From contig NZ_KE384026.1 in assembly GCF_000423485.1 (NCBI RefSeq), forward strand, positions 401,111-465,110: a DNA stretch of 64,000 bases, written 5' to 3'. Below the pieces are notes generated by a model. The model ran no database searches. It was not told the origin of the DNA and was given only the letters and a program-made list of their open reading frames with translations. Of this stretch, positions 53,909 to 63,938 are shown in pieces. Source of the stretch: Propionimicrobium lymphophilum DSM 4903. Its GTDB lineage: Bacteria > Actinomycetota > Actinomycetes > Propionibacteriales > Propionibacteriaceae. The translations under genes were made by a program, and so were the position numbers. Each line of letters starts with the position of its first letter. The first letter of the stretch is position 1.

Positions 53909-56155
53909 TCAGCGCTGGGTAGCAGCGACCAGTTTACCGTCACTCCTAGCGACAGCTACACTCCCGTTCTCATCCGTACGATAAACCAAAGCGCCGCTCT
54001 GATTAGCCAGCTTCAATGATTTAGCAGAAGGGTGGCCGTAATCGTTGTTTTTGCCCGCCGAGGCGACAGCTAGCTTAGGTGAAACTGCTTTGAAAAATTC
54101 TGGAACTTGATGTGCCGATCCATGGTGCGGGATGGCTAAGACGTCTCCACTGAGATCTCGACCTTGCATCAGTAGCTTAGTTTGGCCGTCGATCTCTATG
54201 TCACCAGGAAAAATAGCTTTGGTTCCAAAGAGTTCGACTTTGCTCGTGATACCGGCATCGTTTTCCATCTGACCAGTCAATTTAGAGACGTCGCTAGTCA
54301 ATTTTTTACCACCCAAAATACTTATCCGGGCATTCCCCACTGATAAGACTGCACCGTCTTCCAGTAACTGTGTTTGGATACCCCTAATGTTTGAAGAGCT
54401 GTAGATGTTCTCGGTTGGAAATTTCGCCAAAATCCTGTTCAAGCCCCCGACATGGTCGGCATGGCGGTGGGTCAAAATAATGGCGTCCAATCTACGTAGC
54501 CCCGATCCTTCTACGCACCTCAAAGGCTTTTCGTCGTCTAGACCCGCGTCTATCAGAACTCCCGAATCGCTGCCGCTTCTGACTAGATTTGCCGATCCCT
54601 GCCCAACGTCACAAAAAATGTACAGCCAATCCTTCGGGAGCCAACCAATTGTTTGTAGAGGAAATAGCGAACAGACAACAAGAATGAATGCAAGCAGAAT
54701 AGTTAGCCAAGGAGTGTTCAGCACCTTACCGATGACGAGGATCAACATACCGCAGAAAATGCTGAGCACCGTGATCGAGGGAATCGTCGCTGACCACTGA
54801 AACGTGGCTCCAGGCAGGACAGAGAATGTGTGCGCAATGACGATTATCGGGTTAACACACCACCCCGCCAGCCACCCCAAGCATCCAGACAAGAAACTTG
54901 AAAAAAAGGAAAAACCACCTGCAACAAGCCCGAGCACGGTCACCATACCGACGAACGGTCCACTTAAAGCATTGGCAAAAAGACCGACGAAACTGATTTC
55001 ACCGCTAATACAAGTAACAAGCGGTTGAGTGCCGAGTTGAGCAGCTAAAGGGATAGCAATAGCTTCAGCAAGAGGCCCCGGCAGCCACTTGCGAAGTTTA
55101 ATCTGCCACCCGCTCGCCAACACGAGGATCGACGCCGAAGCGGAGACGGAAAGCGCGAACCCCCAGGACAATGAAAGCCAAGGATCGATTAGACAAAGCG
55201 CCATAACAGCACCACCTAGTGCGCGTAGGCCTCGATTCTTGTCCGTAGCCACGCCTGTGGCAGCAAGGCCAATCAGTCCCATGACCGATGCCCTAAGCAC
55301 GCTTGGCTCAGCCCTACAGACGATGACGAACAGCGCCACCGAGCCCGACGCAACAAGCCAGATCCACCTACCCCTGACGCCGATGAATCTCGCTAAAGGC
55401 AGAGCAAAAGCAAGTAGCAAAGTTAAGTTGGTGCCACTAACCGCAGTCAAATGGGTTAGCCCGGTGGCTTTGAAATCAGATGAAATTGTTTCGTCAAGTT
55501 TAGATGTGTCTCCTACCACTAGCGACGGAACAAGACCGCCTTGTTTCGGTTCCGACCATCTCATCGACTCGCGAAGCCCATCTCGCATGCGGTTTGTTAT
55601 CGCCGACAACCAGCCAGGATTTTTGACTGGTGTCACCTTCAGGACAGATAGAAAAGCGCTTTGCCGTTGAGTTCTCTGCGCTGGGCGCGCTTTAGCAGTC
55701 ACCTTGATTATCGAACCGACCGTTTGTGAGCATAAGCTTGTCTGCTGTTCACCAGAGGCGATCAAGAAAACCCGAGAACCCGCGGCGGGGTTTCCTTTTT
55801 CTAATATTCTTTCCACCGTTCCTAGTGAACGGCACGATTCAGAGTTACGTTTAGCAGTCGCAATTTCTGGATCTGTGCTTATTTTGACGATCGCATGTAT
55901 AACGGAACCATTTCTTGCAGCTTCCGCAAGCGGGTCTTCTTCTTTCGCGTTAGTCCTTACCCCGCTGAGGACGAAACTGGTTAAGAGAATCAGAGCGAAA
56001 GCTATGAAAATATTTTTCCTGCATTTGAGGAATAGGGCCCCACTGACAGCGCTAATAACGAGCACTACTGATAGGTGCAAACCGAGTATTCCAGCGGCTG
56101 CTCCTGCCCATGCCGCAGCTCCGATGGGCACCATCCTTAGGTCTGTTTTCTTCAC
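53909..56155 (-). CDS. comEC: ComEC/Rec2 family DNA uptake channel
   Basis: 748 residues. Several N-terminal membrane helices, the Competence domain (SDFKATGLTHLTAVSGTNLT, then GVRGRWIWLVASG and a CRAEPSVLRASVMG motif) and a C-terminal metallo-beta-lactamase domain (ILTHRHADHVGGLNRI; IPHHGSAHQVPEFF). In competent bacteria it carries single-stranded DNA across the membrane. It overlaps comEA by four bases. No pilus or other competence genes are in the window, so a role in uptake is not proven. Confidence 0.93.
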   Translation of the reverse strand: MKKTDLRMVPIGAAAWAGAAAGILGLHLSVVLVISAVSGALFLKCRKNIFIAFALILLTSFVLSGVRTNAKEEDPLAEAARNGSVIHAIVKISTDPEIATAKRNSESCRSLGTVERILEKGNPAAGSRVFLIASGEQQTSLCSQTVGSIIKVTAKARPAQRTQRQSAFLSVLKVTPVKNPGWLSAITNRMRDGLRESMRWSEPKQGGLVPSLVVGDTSKLDETISSDFKATGLTHLTAVSGTNLTLLLAFALPLARFIGVRGRWIWLVASGSVALFVIVCRAEPSVLRASVMGLIGLAATGVATDKNRGLRALGGAVMALCLIDPWLSLSWGFALSVSASASILVLASGWQIKLRKWLPGPLAEAIAIPLAAQLGTQPLVTCISGEISFVGLFANALSGPFVGMVTVLGLVAGGFSFFSSFLSGCLGWLAGWCVNPIIVIAHTFSVLPGATFQWSATIPSITVLSIFCGMLILVIGKVLNTPWLTILLAFILVVCSLFPLQTIGWLPKDWLYIFCDVGQGSANLVRSGSDSGVLIDAGLDDEKPLRCVEGSGLRRLDAIILTHRHADHVGGLNRILAKFPTENIYSSSNIRGIQTQLLEDGAVLSVGNARISILGGKKLTSDVSKLTGQMENDAGITSKVELFGTKAIFPGDIEIDGQTKLLMQGRDLSGDVLAIPHHGSAHQVPEFFKAVSPKLAVASAGKNNDYGHPSAKSLKLANQSGALVYRTDENGSVAVARSDGKLVAATQR

Positions 56156-56973
56156 ACGCAGACCTTCTCGGAGAGTTTCGCAAAGGATTTCGGCCCTATC
56201 CCATCTATTTCTTGGAGCTGTTCGGGTGAAGAAAATTTTCCATTCTTGGTGCGCCAGTCGACTATTGCCGACGCAGTTACTGGGCCAACTCCTGGTAGCT
56301 GTTCTAGCTCACTTTGGCTTGCTGTGTTCAGGTTTATCTTTCCTGCTGAGCCTTCCGCTTGTGTTCCTCCTTCCGCAGCTTTACCTGTTCTCACCTCACT
56401 AGAATCGCTTCCTGAGCTGACGAATATCTGCACGCCGTCCGAAATCGGCATAGCCAGATTCAGTTCGCCCAAGTTTGCGTCGTCAGTGACTCCCCCGGCT
56501 GCCTCAATTGCTGTTACGACTCTAGATCCTTCTGGTACTTCGACTACTCCCGGGTTATTTACCGCGCCTATGACGTGCACCACTAATGGTTGCCGGCTTG
56601 GTGTGGGCTCCGGTGTTTCAACAATTACTGGGGTCGGCCTATCCTCGGTTTCGGGAAGCTGAGCTGCGGAGGATCTACCTAGCTGGGCTACAACGAAGAG
56701 CACCGCAATTGCACCAGCAGCTATGAGCGCAAGCAGGTTTTTTCTGCTTACTTCAACGATTTTGTCTTTTATCGAAGCCGGTTTGGGCGGCTCTACGTAT
56801 TTCTCATTCAGTTTTTCTTCGTAGCGGAGGTCGGCATCGACTTTGTAGTCCTGTTCCGATTGCGTGTATTCATTCACGTTGGCAAACATCGCTCTGCGAG
56901 CACTCCCGGGAGGTCTTTCTCCCGAGACCAACTCGCTTAGCCTGCGATCTAAGTCATCGGAGTTCTCTAGCAC
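56152..56973 (-). CDS. comEA: ComEA-like helix-hairpin-helix DNA-binding protein
   Basis: 273 residues. A cytoplasmic N-terminal part, one membrane helix (LLALIAAGAIAVLFVVAQLG, about 94-113), an SLBB domain (PLVVHVIGAVNNPGVVEV) and two C-terminal HhH motifs (INLNTASQSELEQLPGVGPV and EIDGIGPKSFAKL). It binds incoming DNA for ComEC. Unusually long N-terminal extension (about 90 residues) before the membrane helix, as in other actinobacterial members. Confidence 0.92.
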   Translation of the reverse strand: MLENSDDLDRRLSELVSGERPPGSARRAMFANVNEYTQSEQDYKVDADLRYEEKLNEKYVEPPKPASIKDKIVEVSRKNLLALIAAGAIAVLFVVAQLGRSSAAQLPETEDRPTPVIVETPEPTPSRQPLVVHVIGAVNNPGVVEVPEGSRVVTAIEAAGGVTDDANLGELNLAMPISDGVQIFVSSGSDSSEVRTGKAAEGGTQAEGSAGKINLNTASQSELEQLPGVGPVTASAIVDWRTKNGKFSSPEQLQEIDGIGPKSFAKLSEKVCV

Positions 56974-57018
56974 GAAAACACTATTGACTAACCCTCATGA
57001 CTTGTTCACAAAGACAAC

Positions 57019-57059
57019 AAAACGGCAGAGCCTGACAACATCAGACTCTGCCGTTTTTT
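57019..57059. terminator. Terminator after leuS
   Basis: AAAACGGCAGAG (57019-57030) pairs perfectly over 12 bases with 57046-57057, with further CTGA/TCAG pairing in the loop. It is nine bases past the leuS stop. T-tracts flank both sides, so it can work in both directions. Confidence 0.9.
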
Positions 57060-57068
57060 ACGGTCTAT

Positions 57069-59552
57069 TTACTTTTTGGGAACGATGCTGACCATCTTCG
57101 GAAGCTTGACGATGGTCTTAAGAATCTCACGACCATCTAGGGCCCGCTGAACGTTATCTTCGGCGAGTGCGGCTTCGATAGCCTGCTCCTCAGTGATATC
57201 GGGGCTTACGGTTATCTTTGCCCTGACTTTGCCCTGTACTTGGACTACTAGTACTACCGATTCGGCTACCAGGAGCTTCTCGTCGGCAGTTGGCCAGGCG
57301 CTGTTAGCAACCGAGGGCTCCTTGCCCAGAAGTTCCCACATCTCTTCGGCGACGTAAGGAGCAAATAGGCTCAATGCCTGAGCGGTGAACTCGGCTGCTT
57401 CACGGACTGCGGGATCCGCTGCACCAGTCTCGCCGTTAATTTCTTTCCTGGCTGCGTTTACCAGCTCCATTACACGAGCTACAGCGACGTTGAAGCGTCC
57501 CATCTCGACGAGCTCTGTGACGTCGTGGATTGTTTTGTGTGTTACTCGACGCAGACCCTCGTAGCCAGATTCAACAGGACAACCCGGATCGCTGGTCACA
57601 TCGGCGGCAATACGGTAAGCACGCTGCAAGAACTTAAGAGAACTGGATGGCGAGACCTCTGCCCAGTCGATGTCGTCCTCGGGCGGACCGGCGAAGATCA
57701 TCGTCAGACGAACAGCGTCCACACCGAACTCGTCTATCTGTTTTCCAAGATCTACGCCGTTGCCTAGCGACTTGCTCATAGCTTTGCCCTGGTTGATGAC
57801 CTGGCCCTGGTTCAGCAGCTTCTTCATCGGCTCATCGAAGTCGATCTCGCCAAGATCGTTAAGAACCTTCGCAAAGAAACGCATGTAAAGCAGGTGCAAG
57901 ATGGCGTGCTCAACGCCACCTACATACTGTTCCACCGGCATCCAACGATTAACGTCCTCCGGATTGAAGGGGCCGTCCTCAAAGTGCGGCGAGCAGTAGC
58001 GATAGAAGTACCAAGAGGAATCGACGAACGTGTCCATCGTGTCCGTATCTCGCTGTGCATCAGCACCACAATTCGGGCAGGAAACACTGCGCCATTCTGC
58101 AGCCGCGTCGCTTGCCAGCGGACTCATCCCCTTAGGAGCCAGGTCTGCGCCTCGAAGGTCTGGCAGCTCTACCGGTAGCTGATCGTCGGGGACGGGAACC
58201 AAACCGCACTTCGGGCAGTGGATAATTGGGATGGGGCAGCCCCAGAAACGCTGACGACTCAACAGCCAGTCGCGCAACCTGTAGGTAACTGCCGCCTCAC
58301 CCGAGCCACGCTTGTTCAAAACCTCTACAGTCTTCTTAATGCCTTCTTTGACGCTCGTTAAGCCATCGAGCGGGCCGGAGCTCACGTAGACACCATCACC
58401 GGTGGTGGCAACCCCGCTTGTCGCGGGATTCTCTTCGCCAGTGTCGATGACAGGACGAACCTCGAGGCCGTACTTCAACGCGAAGTCCAAGTCACGCTGA
58501 TCGTGAGCAGGCACTGCCATAATCGCGCCAGTGCCGTAATCGCTTAGGACGTAGTCGGCAGCCCACATCGGGATTTTCTCGCCGGTTACCGGGTTCTCAG
58601 CGTAGACGCCGAGGAAAACACCAGTCTTCTCGTGCTGGGTGGACTGTCGCTCAATCTCGGTGTTCTTTTTGACCTCTTCCAGATACTTCTCGAAGTCTGC
58701 CTTCTGCTCGGCGGAGACGATTTCGCTGGCCAGATCGCTATCAGGCGCGACGACCATGAATGTTGCGCCATACAAGGTGTCGGGGCGAGTGGTGAAAACC
58801 GTTACCGGCTCCTCGCGGCTTTCGATTTTGAAGTCCACGTAGGCACCCTCAGAGCGACCGATCCAGTTGCGCTGCATCGCAAGCACACGCTCGGGCCAGC
58901 CATCCCTTAGCTGATCCATGTCGTCGAGAAGACGCTGGGCATATTCAGTGATCTTGAAGTACCACTGGTTGAGCTTCCTCTTAGTGACAGGGGTTTTGCA
59001 TCTCTCGCAAGCGCCCTCGATTACCTGTTCATTAGCTAGAACGGTCATGTCCTTCGGGCACCAGTTGACGTAAGAATCCTTCCGGTAGGCAAGCCCACGC
59101 TCAAAGAATTTGTTGAACAGCCACTGGGTCCAGCGGTAGTACTCGGTGTCGGAAGTGTGTAGCTCACGGCTCCAGTCGAGGCTCAAGCCGTAACGCTTGA
59201 ACGAAGTTTTCTGAGTCTCGATATTGCCGTAAGTCCACTTTGCCGGGTGTTCGTTGTTCTTAATCGCAGCGTTTTCAGCCGGAAGGCCGAATGAGTCCCA
59301 CCCAATGGGGTGCATGACATCGTAGCCCTGCATGCGATAAAGCCTGGCGGGGACATCACCCATTGCATATGCCTCCGCGTGACCCATGTGTAGGTCTCCG
59401 GATGGGTAAGGAAACATGTCTAGGACATAACGACGCGGCTTGGAATCGTCATCAAGAGTTTTGAACGTGTGATCTTCATCCCAAAACTTTTGCCACTTTT
59501 CCTGAGCGGCCACTACGTCGTAGCGACCCTCTGCTTCGTCATGTACGCTCAC
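57069..59552 (-). CDS. leuS: Leucyl-tRNA synthetase
   Basis: 827 residues, full length. Class I synthetase: the HIGH motif as HMGH ([20 protein letters not shown]), an inserted editing domain (about 220-420; [20 protein letters not shown]), a zinc ribbon (CPKCGLVP), the KMSKS motif as AMSKS ([13 protein letters not shown]) and the C-terminal anticodon domain. It charges tRNA-Leu. No attenuator or T-box-like structure was seen in its 119-base upstream gap. Confidence 0.97.
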   Translation of the reverse strand: MSVHDEAEGRYDVVAAQEKWQKFWDEDHTFKTLDDDSKPRRYVLDMFPYPSGDLHMGHAEAYAMGDVPARLYRMQGYDVMHPIGWDSFGLPAENAAIKNNEHPAKWTYGNIETQKTSFKRYGLSLDWSRELHTSDTEYYRWTQWLFNKFFERGLAYRKDSYVNWCPKDMTVLANEQVIEGACERCKTPVTKRKLNQWYFKITEYAQRLLDDMDQLRDGWPERVLAMQRNWIGRSEGAYVDFKIESREEPVTVFTTRPDTLYGATFMVVAPDSDLASEIVSAEQKADFEKYLEEVKKNTEIERQSTQHEKTGVFLGVYAENPVTGEKIPMWAADYVLSDYGTGAIMAVPAHDQRDLDFALKYGLEVRPVIDTGEENPATSGVATTGDGVYVSSGPLDGLTSVKEGIKKTVEVLNKRGSGEAAVTYRLRDWLLSRQRFWGCPIPIIHCPKCGLVPVPDDQLPVELPDLRGADLAPKGMSPLASDAAAEWRSVSCPNCGADAQRDTDTMDTFVDSSWYFYRYCSPHFEDGPFNPEDVNRWMPVEQYVGGVEHAILHLLYMRFFAKVLNDLGEIDFDEPMKKLLNQGQVINQGKAMSKSLGNGVDLGKQIDEFGVDAVRLTMIFAGPPEDDIDWAEVSPSSSLKFLQRAYRIAADVTSDPGCPVESGYEGLRRVTHKTIHDVTELVEMGRFNVAVARVMELVNAARKEINGETGAADPAVREAAEFTAQALSLFAPYVAEEMWELLGKEPSVANSAWPTADEKLLVAESVVLVVQVQGKVRAKITVSPDITEEQAIEAALAEDNVQRALDGREILKTIVKLPKMVSIVPKK

Positions 59553-59671
59553 AGCATTCTCCTATTAGCTAACCAATTCGCGAGCCGAATCAATGCATAA
59601 GTCCATCATCGGATGAACGTCGAGGCACGATTCTACCCGACTATTGGCTTCAGGTTAACTTTCCATCACCC

Positions 59672-60670
59672 CTACACCTCTGCCTTCTCGAATGTGTCTT
59701 GCCAATTAAGAAATTCGCTAAGAAATATTTGCCGCATCGGCTCCCATTCGGTGGGCGGTTGCAACATTTGATTTGCCGTGATCGGTATTTGCAGCAAGAC
59801 GCTATTTGGATCTATCTGCGAACCGATGTCTAAACAAATTGACTGTAGGGCGCCATTTCCTCCAGCCCAAGCCGAGATGGCCGTCAAGGCGATCGCAGTC
59901 AGCGCGTATTGCTTTGGCATTTGGCGACACACCTTCTGCCATAGTTCACATTCGCGTATCGCACGGCGGTTCGAAATCCTCGACAACGCGCAGATTAAGG
60001 TCCAATATCGCGAAGTGAGCATGCCGATTTCCAACAATTGCCGCTTCGAGAGAACTTCTTGATTCGCCATCAAAAACTTGAATCTCTCAACTGCGTCTTT
60101 TTCTTTCATCGTGGTGATTTCTTCGACTAACTCGGCCATCAAGACCATGTTCTCGTTAGCAAGCTCACCTTCAGCGGGTTGCACGAGGGCAACTAGATCG
60201 CTGCGATCCTCAAACATTCTCATCCCTGCACCCGCGAATTCAGCTCGTGCTGTCAAACTAATTTCTGGCACTGGTCGACGACGCGGTTCCGCTTCCCCCC
60301 TGATCCAGAAACTTCGCCCATTGGACACCACGCTCATCATCAAGGCATCACCCACGAGCCGCTCGATACGCTCAGCACAACTCGAGGCAAGCCCGAGATC
60401 GACGGAATATGCCGCCACGAAGAACAAGGCGCCCGGGTATTTTTCTCGCAGATCAATAAACCGTTCCAGGTCGAATTCCAACTGACATATATCCATGCGA
60501 ATCGTCACCTCGACGCAATTGTTTTCGATGACCATGATCACAACTGATTCTTTCGGTTTGAATCCGAGCATTGCTGGGATCACCGATAAAAGTTCGGCTG
60601 GCTCGTTTAGCTTTACGCGAGGAGGGGCAAGGAAAGTTTCTTCTACTGATGCATTGCCTGTTTGCTTCAT
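59672..60670 (-). CDS. DUF4192 family protein
   Basis: 332 residues from the ATG at 60670 (the frame is open to a TTG at 60700). The family start is clear: LNEPAELLSVIPAMLGFKPK followed by ESVVIMVI. C-terminal helical part with AISAWAGGNGALQSICLDI. Found widely in actinobacteria, function unknown; no membrane segment. Alone on the minus strand. Confidence 0.87.
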   Translation of the reverse strand: MKQTGNASVEETFLAPPRVKLNEPAELLSVIPAMLGFKPKESVVIMVIENNCVEVTIRMDICQLEFDLERFIDLREKYPGALFFVAAYSVDLGLASSCAERIERLVGDALMMSVVSNGRSFWIRGEAEPRRRPVPEISLTARAEFAGAGMRMFEDRSDLVALVQPAEGELANENMVLMAELVEEITTMKEKDAVERFKFLMANQEVLSKRQLLEIGMLTSRYWTLICALSRISNRRAIRECELWQKVCRQMPKQYALTAIALTAISAWAGGNGALQSICLDIGSQIDPNSVLLQIPITANQMLQPPTEWEPMRQIFLSEFLNWQDTFEKAEV

Positions 60671-60787
60671 GCATTGTTTATTGCAGTAAGCAGAGCCCAA
60701 AAATCACCGGTACAACACCTTTGCTAAAGAAGAAAACACCGTCTGGGTTCCAGACAACATTTGTCGAAGACTTTAGGCTTATCGAGT

Positions 60788-61474
60788 ATGGAGCTAAACA
60801 GGCCCGAGCAAAGCCTCAACGATGATCCGCAACAGGCACCAGCTGACGGAGACTTGGTCCAGAGGCCATATGCCGACCTTGAACCTGTCAACGTTGAAGT
60901 TCAAGAGCAACGCCATGAGATCCCCACTGCCCCAGCACCAGTCACATCACACAAACCTAAGACACGAATTAGGGCCTATCGCCGTCCTTTACTGGCTAGG
61001 CTGGCACTGCCGCTAATCTCTGCGGCAATAATTTTTGGTTTGATCTGGTTCGCAGGTCGAACCCAGGAAAAGCCTGAAGAGACCCCGCCGAACGTTTCAC
61101 CCACCGCTCCTGCAACTCCGCGTGTGCCTTCATTGCCGGCAGAAAGACCTTTCGATGACGGCCACGTTAGCGGTACTTTCATCGTTGAATCTGCGCAGTG
61201 GGACGCCTATACGCTGAGCGTAAACGTACGCGTAAAGCTAGATTCCGGCTCGATGAACTACACGTTCATGGCTCTTGATTCGCAGGCGGGATCCGGAAAT
61301 ATCGTTTACCCAAACCGGGCGGCTTCCCCCAACCAGTTGGACAGAGGCAGGATAGACGAGGGTCAAGAAATTTCGGGAACTGTGATCTTTCCTCGCCCGA
61401 CACAATCTGCTCAAGTCGCCCTAACTAATTTATCGACTGGCAACAACATCGCGATGGTCAAGATACCAATTTAA
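60788..61474 (+). CDS. Membrane-anchored hypothetical protein with extracellular domain
   Basis: 228 residues from the ATG at 60788 (open from a TTG at 60761). A hydrophilic cytoplasmic N-terminus of about 75 residues, one membrane helix (LALPLISAAIIFGLIWFAG), a Pro/Thr-rich linker (PEETPPNVSPTAPATPRVP) and an outer domain of about 110 residues (VESAQWDAYTLSVNVRVKLD; GTVIFPRPTQSAQVAL) that looks beta-sandwich-like, resembling DUF4352-type domains (weak). Function unknown. It diverges from DUF4192. Confidence 0.72.
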   Translation: MELNRPEQSLNDDPQQAPADGDLVQRPYADLEPVNVEVQEQRHEIPTAPAPVTSHKPKTRIRAYRRPLLARLALPLISAAIIFGLIWFAGRTQEKPEETPPNVSPTAPATPRVPSLPAERPFDDGHVSGTFIVESAQWDAYTLSVNVRVKLDSGSMNYTFMALDSQAGSGNIVYPNRAASPNQLDRGRIDEGQEISGTVIFPRPTQSAQVALTNLSTGNNIAMVKIPI

Positions 61475-61524
61475 GCCCGATCCAGGACCCTGAACTGTTG
61501 ACGGTGCGGCATTAGAATGTGACT

Positions 61525-62772
61525 ATGACTAGTCGCATTGCTGATCTGAGTATCGAAGACCATTTCATTACGGTTCCCCTAGTTTGGGATGACGATTCCG
61601 ACGAACGCACGATCGACGTATACGCGGCCGTAGTGAGCCGACCGGGCGGAGAAAATCTTCCATACCTTGTTTTCCTTCAGGGTGGCCCTGGCAATGAAGC
61701 GCCTCGCCCTTACCGCTGCCCTACCCAACCGACTTGGCTCGACGTTGCGCTAGAGAATTATCGAGTCGTCATGCTCGATCAGCGCGGAACCGGAAAGTCG
61801 ACTCCCATAGGTGACAACGAACTCTCCAACGGAACCGACTGGGTCGTCGATCGTCTTCGCTACATGCGGGCTGATTCCATTGTCGAAGACGCCGAAGCCA
61901 TGCGTGAGCATCTCGGCGTGAAGAAGTGGACGACGCTTGGGCAATCTTTCGGAGGTTTCACGACACTCGCTTACCTGACTAAGCACCCCGAAAGCCTCAC
62001 TCAGTGCTTCTTCACCGGTGGCCTCAGCGCGGTTGGTCACCACCCCGATGACGTTTATTCGCTCTGCTATCAAAAGATGAAGGCAAATTCCCTTGCCTAT
62101 TACCGTCGTTTCCCGGAGCATAGGGAAAAAATGCGCGAGCTAGCTGATCTGGCAGCGGAAGGCAAAATTGTTCTTCCCACCAGTGAGGTGCTCTCGGTAT
62201 CTAGGCTGCGTTCTCTCGGCCACTTACTTGGCAGCACGGACGGTTGGCAAGATCTTTATAACATCCTCGAGAGAGATCCAAAAACTAACGCCTTCAAATA
62301 CGCGCTAAGCGATGCCATGCCTTTTGGCGGATCGAATCCGCTGTACTACGTAATACACGAGTCGAGTTACTCCGACGGTTTCGTCACAGACTGGTCAGCG
62401 GAAAGGACCTTTCCGGAGGAATTCCGCGAGGACGTGACACTCCTAACAGGCGAGCACGTCTGGCGAGAGTGGACTCAAACGGTTCCAGCTCTTCAGCCCT
62501 GGGCAGAGGTCGTCGACAAGGTCGCGCAGATCGAATGGCCCAGCATCTACGACGCTAAGATGATTTCCGAATCGGGTGTTTCTGGTGCAGCAGCCGTCTA
62601 CTTCAACGACGTATACGTGCCTCTGGAGTTCTCTGTTGAGACTGGGGCGCTACTGCCAGGCATCAAAAAGTGGGTAACTAGCGAGTACGAACACAACGGT
62701 TTGCGTTGCAGCAATGGTTTGGTGCTTCAGCATCTGTTCGACTTGGCTAGCGGAAAACGTGTGGCCAGCTAA
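61525..62772 (+). CDS. Alpha/beta hydrolase, proline iminopeptidase-like
   Basis: 415 residues from ATG 61525 (GTG 61519 is also possible). LQGGPGNEAPRP is the HGGPG-type oxyanion motif, VVMLDQRGTGKSTP follows, the nucleophile Ser is in GQSFGGFTTL, and a cap domain and a late TGEHVWREW segment supply the rest. Peptidase S33 members of this length remove N-terminal proline or other residues from peptides. A role in peptide use is possible; cytoplasmic, no signal peptide. Confidence 0.88.
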   Translation: MTSRIADLSIEDHFITVPLVWDDDSDERTIDVYAAVVSRPGGENLPYLVFLQGGPGNEAPRPYRCPTQPTWLDVALENYRVVMLDQRGTGKSTPIGDNELSNGTDWVVDRLRYMRADSIVEDAEAMREHLGVKKWTTLGQSFGGFTTLAYLTKHPESLTQCFFTGGLSAVGHHPDDVYSLCYQKMKANSLAYYRRFPEHREKMRELADLAAEGKIVLPTSEVLSVSRLRSLGHLLGSTDGWQDLYNILERDPKTNAFKYALSDAMPFGGSNPLYYVIHESSYSDGFVTDWSAERTFPEEFREDVTLLTGEHVWREWTQTVPALQPWAEVVDKVAQIEWPSIYDAKMISESGVSGAAAVYFNDVYVPLEFSVETGALLPGIKKWVTSEYEHNGLRCSNGLVLQHLFDLASGKRVAS

Positions 62773-62815
62773 GCCCAGCTCAAACAAATTAAAGGTTCAG
62801 ACAACTAGGAGAATC

Positions 62816-63889
62816 GTGAGCAAACTTTTTACACCGATAACCCTTAAAAAAGTCGAGTTCCGTAATCGCCTTTGGGTGCCTCCTATGTGTACGTATGCCG
62901 TTGAGAACCAGGACGGCATAGCTTGCGAATGGCATCTGGTGCATTATGGGGGTCTCGCTAGCGGTGGCGCAGGAGGGATAATCGTCGAGGCTACGGGAGT
63001 GGTTCCCGAAGGTCGGATCAGTCCAAGAGACTTGGGAATCTGGAACGATGAGCAGCTTGAGGCTTTCAAGCCAATCGTTAAGTTTGCACATTCCCAGGGC
63101 GCCAAGATAGGCGTTCAGCTTGCTCACGCAGGTCGCAAAGCATCCACCTACGCGCCTTGGGGCATGAAAGAAACCGCAGGTAGCATCCCTGAGGATCGTG
63201 GTGGCTGGCAAACCTTCGCACCCTCCCCGATCGCAAATGGCCGGTATGCAGAGCCGAAGGGCCTCGACAAAGAAGGCATCGAGAAACTAATCGACGCGTT
63301 CTCTGCGGCAGCAAAACGTGCGATAGAAGCGGGATTTGATTTCGTTGAGGTGCACGCGGCTCACGGTTACCTGCTTCACGAATTCTTGTCTCCGCTAAGC
63401 AACCAACGCAAAGACGAATACGGCGGACGCCTAGAGAATAGAGCTCGCTTGCTTCTCCAGATTGTTGATGCGGTTCGTGACCAGATTGATGAAGTGCCCC
63501 TGCTAGTCCGGCTTTCTGCAACGGAATGGGTAGAAGGCGGATTCAGCCTCGAAGAAACCATTGAGGTCTGCCGCGAGCTTGAAAAGCACGGAGTCAGCCT
63601 GTTCGATATTTCCTCTGGCGGAAACATTCCCATGGCCCCAATTCCAGTCGGTCCGGGTTACCAGACTCCCCTCGCCAAGGCAGTGAAAGATTCGGTGTCT
63701 GCACCAATAGCCGCAGTCGGAATGATTACTGACGCTGTTCAAGCCGAGCAGATCGTCGCTACTGGCCAGGCGGACGTCGTCCTAGTCGGGCGTAAGTCGT
63801 TGAATGACCCCGCCTTCGCGCTTCATTCGGCCAGCGAGCTAGGAGTCCAGGTCAGCTACGTGCCCGGTCCCTACGAACGGGGATTCTAA
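62816..63889 (+). CDS. NADH:flavin oxidoreductase, old yellow enzyme family (YqjM-like)
   Basis: 357 residues from GTG 62816, which has AGGAG at 62807-62811; the longer frame from 62714 lies inside the preceding gene. FMN-dependent ene-reductase: WVPPMCTYAVENQDG, EWHLVHYGGLASGGAGGIIV, GVQLAHAGRKAS, FDFVEVHAAHGYLLHEFLSP and GMITDAVQAEQIVATGQADV. The Cys in PPMCTY and the His pair are those of YqjM-type enzymes. It reduces activated C=C bonds; the physiological substrate is unknown. Confidence 0.9.
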   Translation: MSKLFTPITLKKVEFRNRLWVPPMCTYAVENQDGIACEWHLVHYGGLASGGAGGIIVEATGVVPEGRISPRDLGIWNDEQLEAFKPIVKFAHSQGAKIGVQLAHAGRKASTYAPWGMKETAGSIPEDRGGWQTFAPSPIANGRYAEPKGLDKEGIEKLIDAFSAAAKRAIEAGFDFVEVHAAHGYLLHEFLSPLSNQRKDEYGGRLENRARLLLQIVDAVRDQIDEVPLLVRLSATEWVEGGFSLEETIEVCRELEKHGVSLFDISSGGNIPMAPIPVGPGYQTPLAKAVKDSVSAPIAAVGMITDAVQAEQIVATGQADVVLVGRKSLNDPAFALHSASELGVQVSYVPGPYERGF

Positions 63890-63890
63890 A

Positions 63891-63938
63891 ATGACGGGGC
63901 TGGAGATTGAAGTGCTCCCCGAAAGTTGGACTGGTTAA
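63891..63938 (+). pseudogene. Start of a gene truncated by the insertion sequence (possible)
   Basis: An ATG one base after the flavin oxidoreductase stop opens a frame of 15 codons (MTGLEIEV, then residues inside the IS end, then TAA). The close spacing to the upstream stop suggests a coupled gene whose start is left of the IS. With the rest outside the window this cannot be proven. Confidence 0.3.

Noticed and set aside
59553..59671. Possible leucine-dependent control element upstream of leuS
   Set aside because: The upstream region of leuS was checked for a Leu-rich leader ORF, T-box-like motif or terminator; none was found, so the leucine control seen at leuA is not repeated here.
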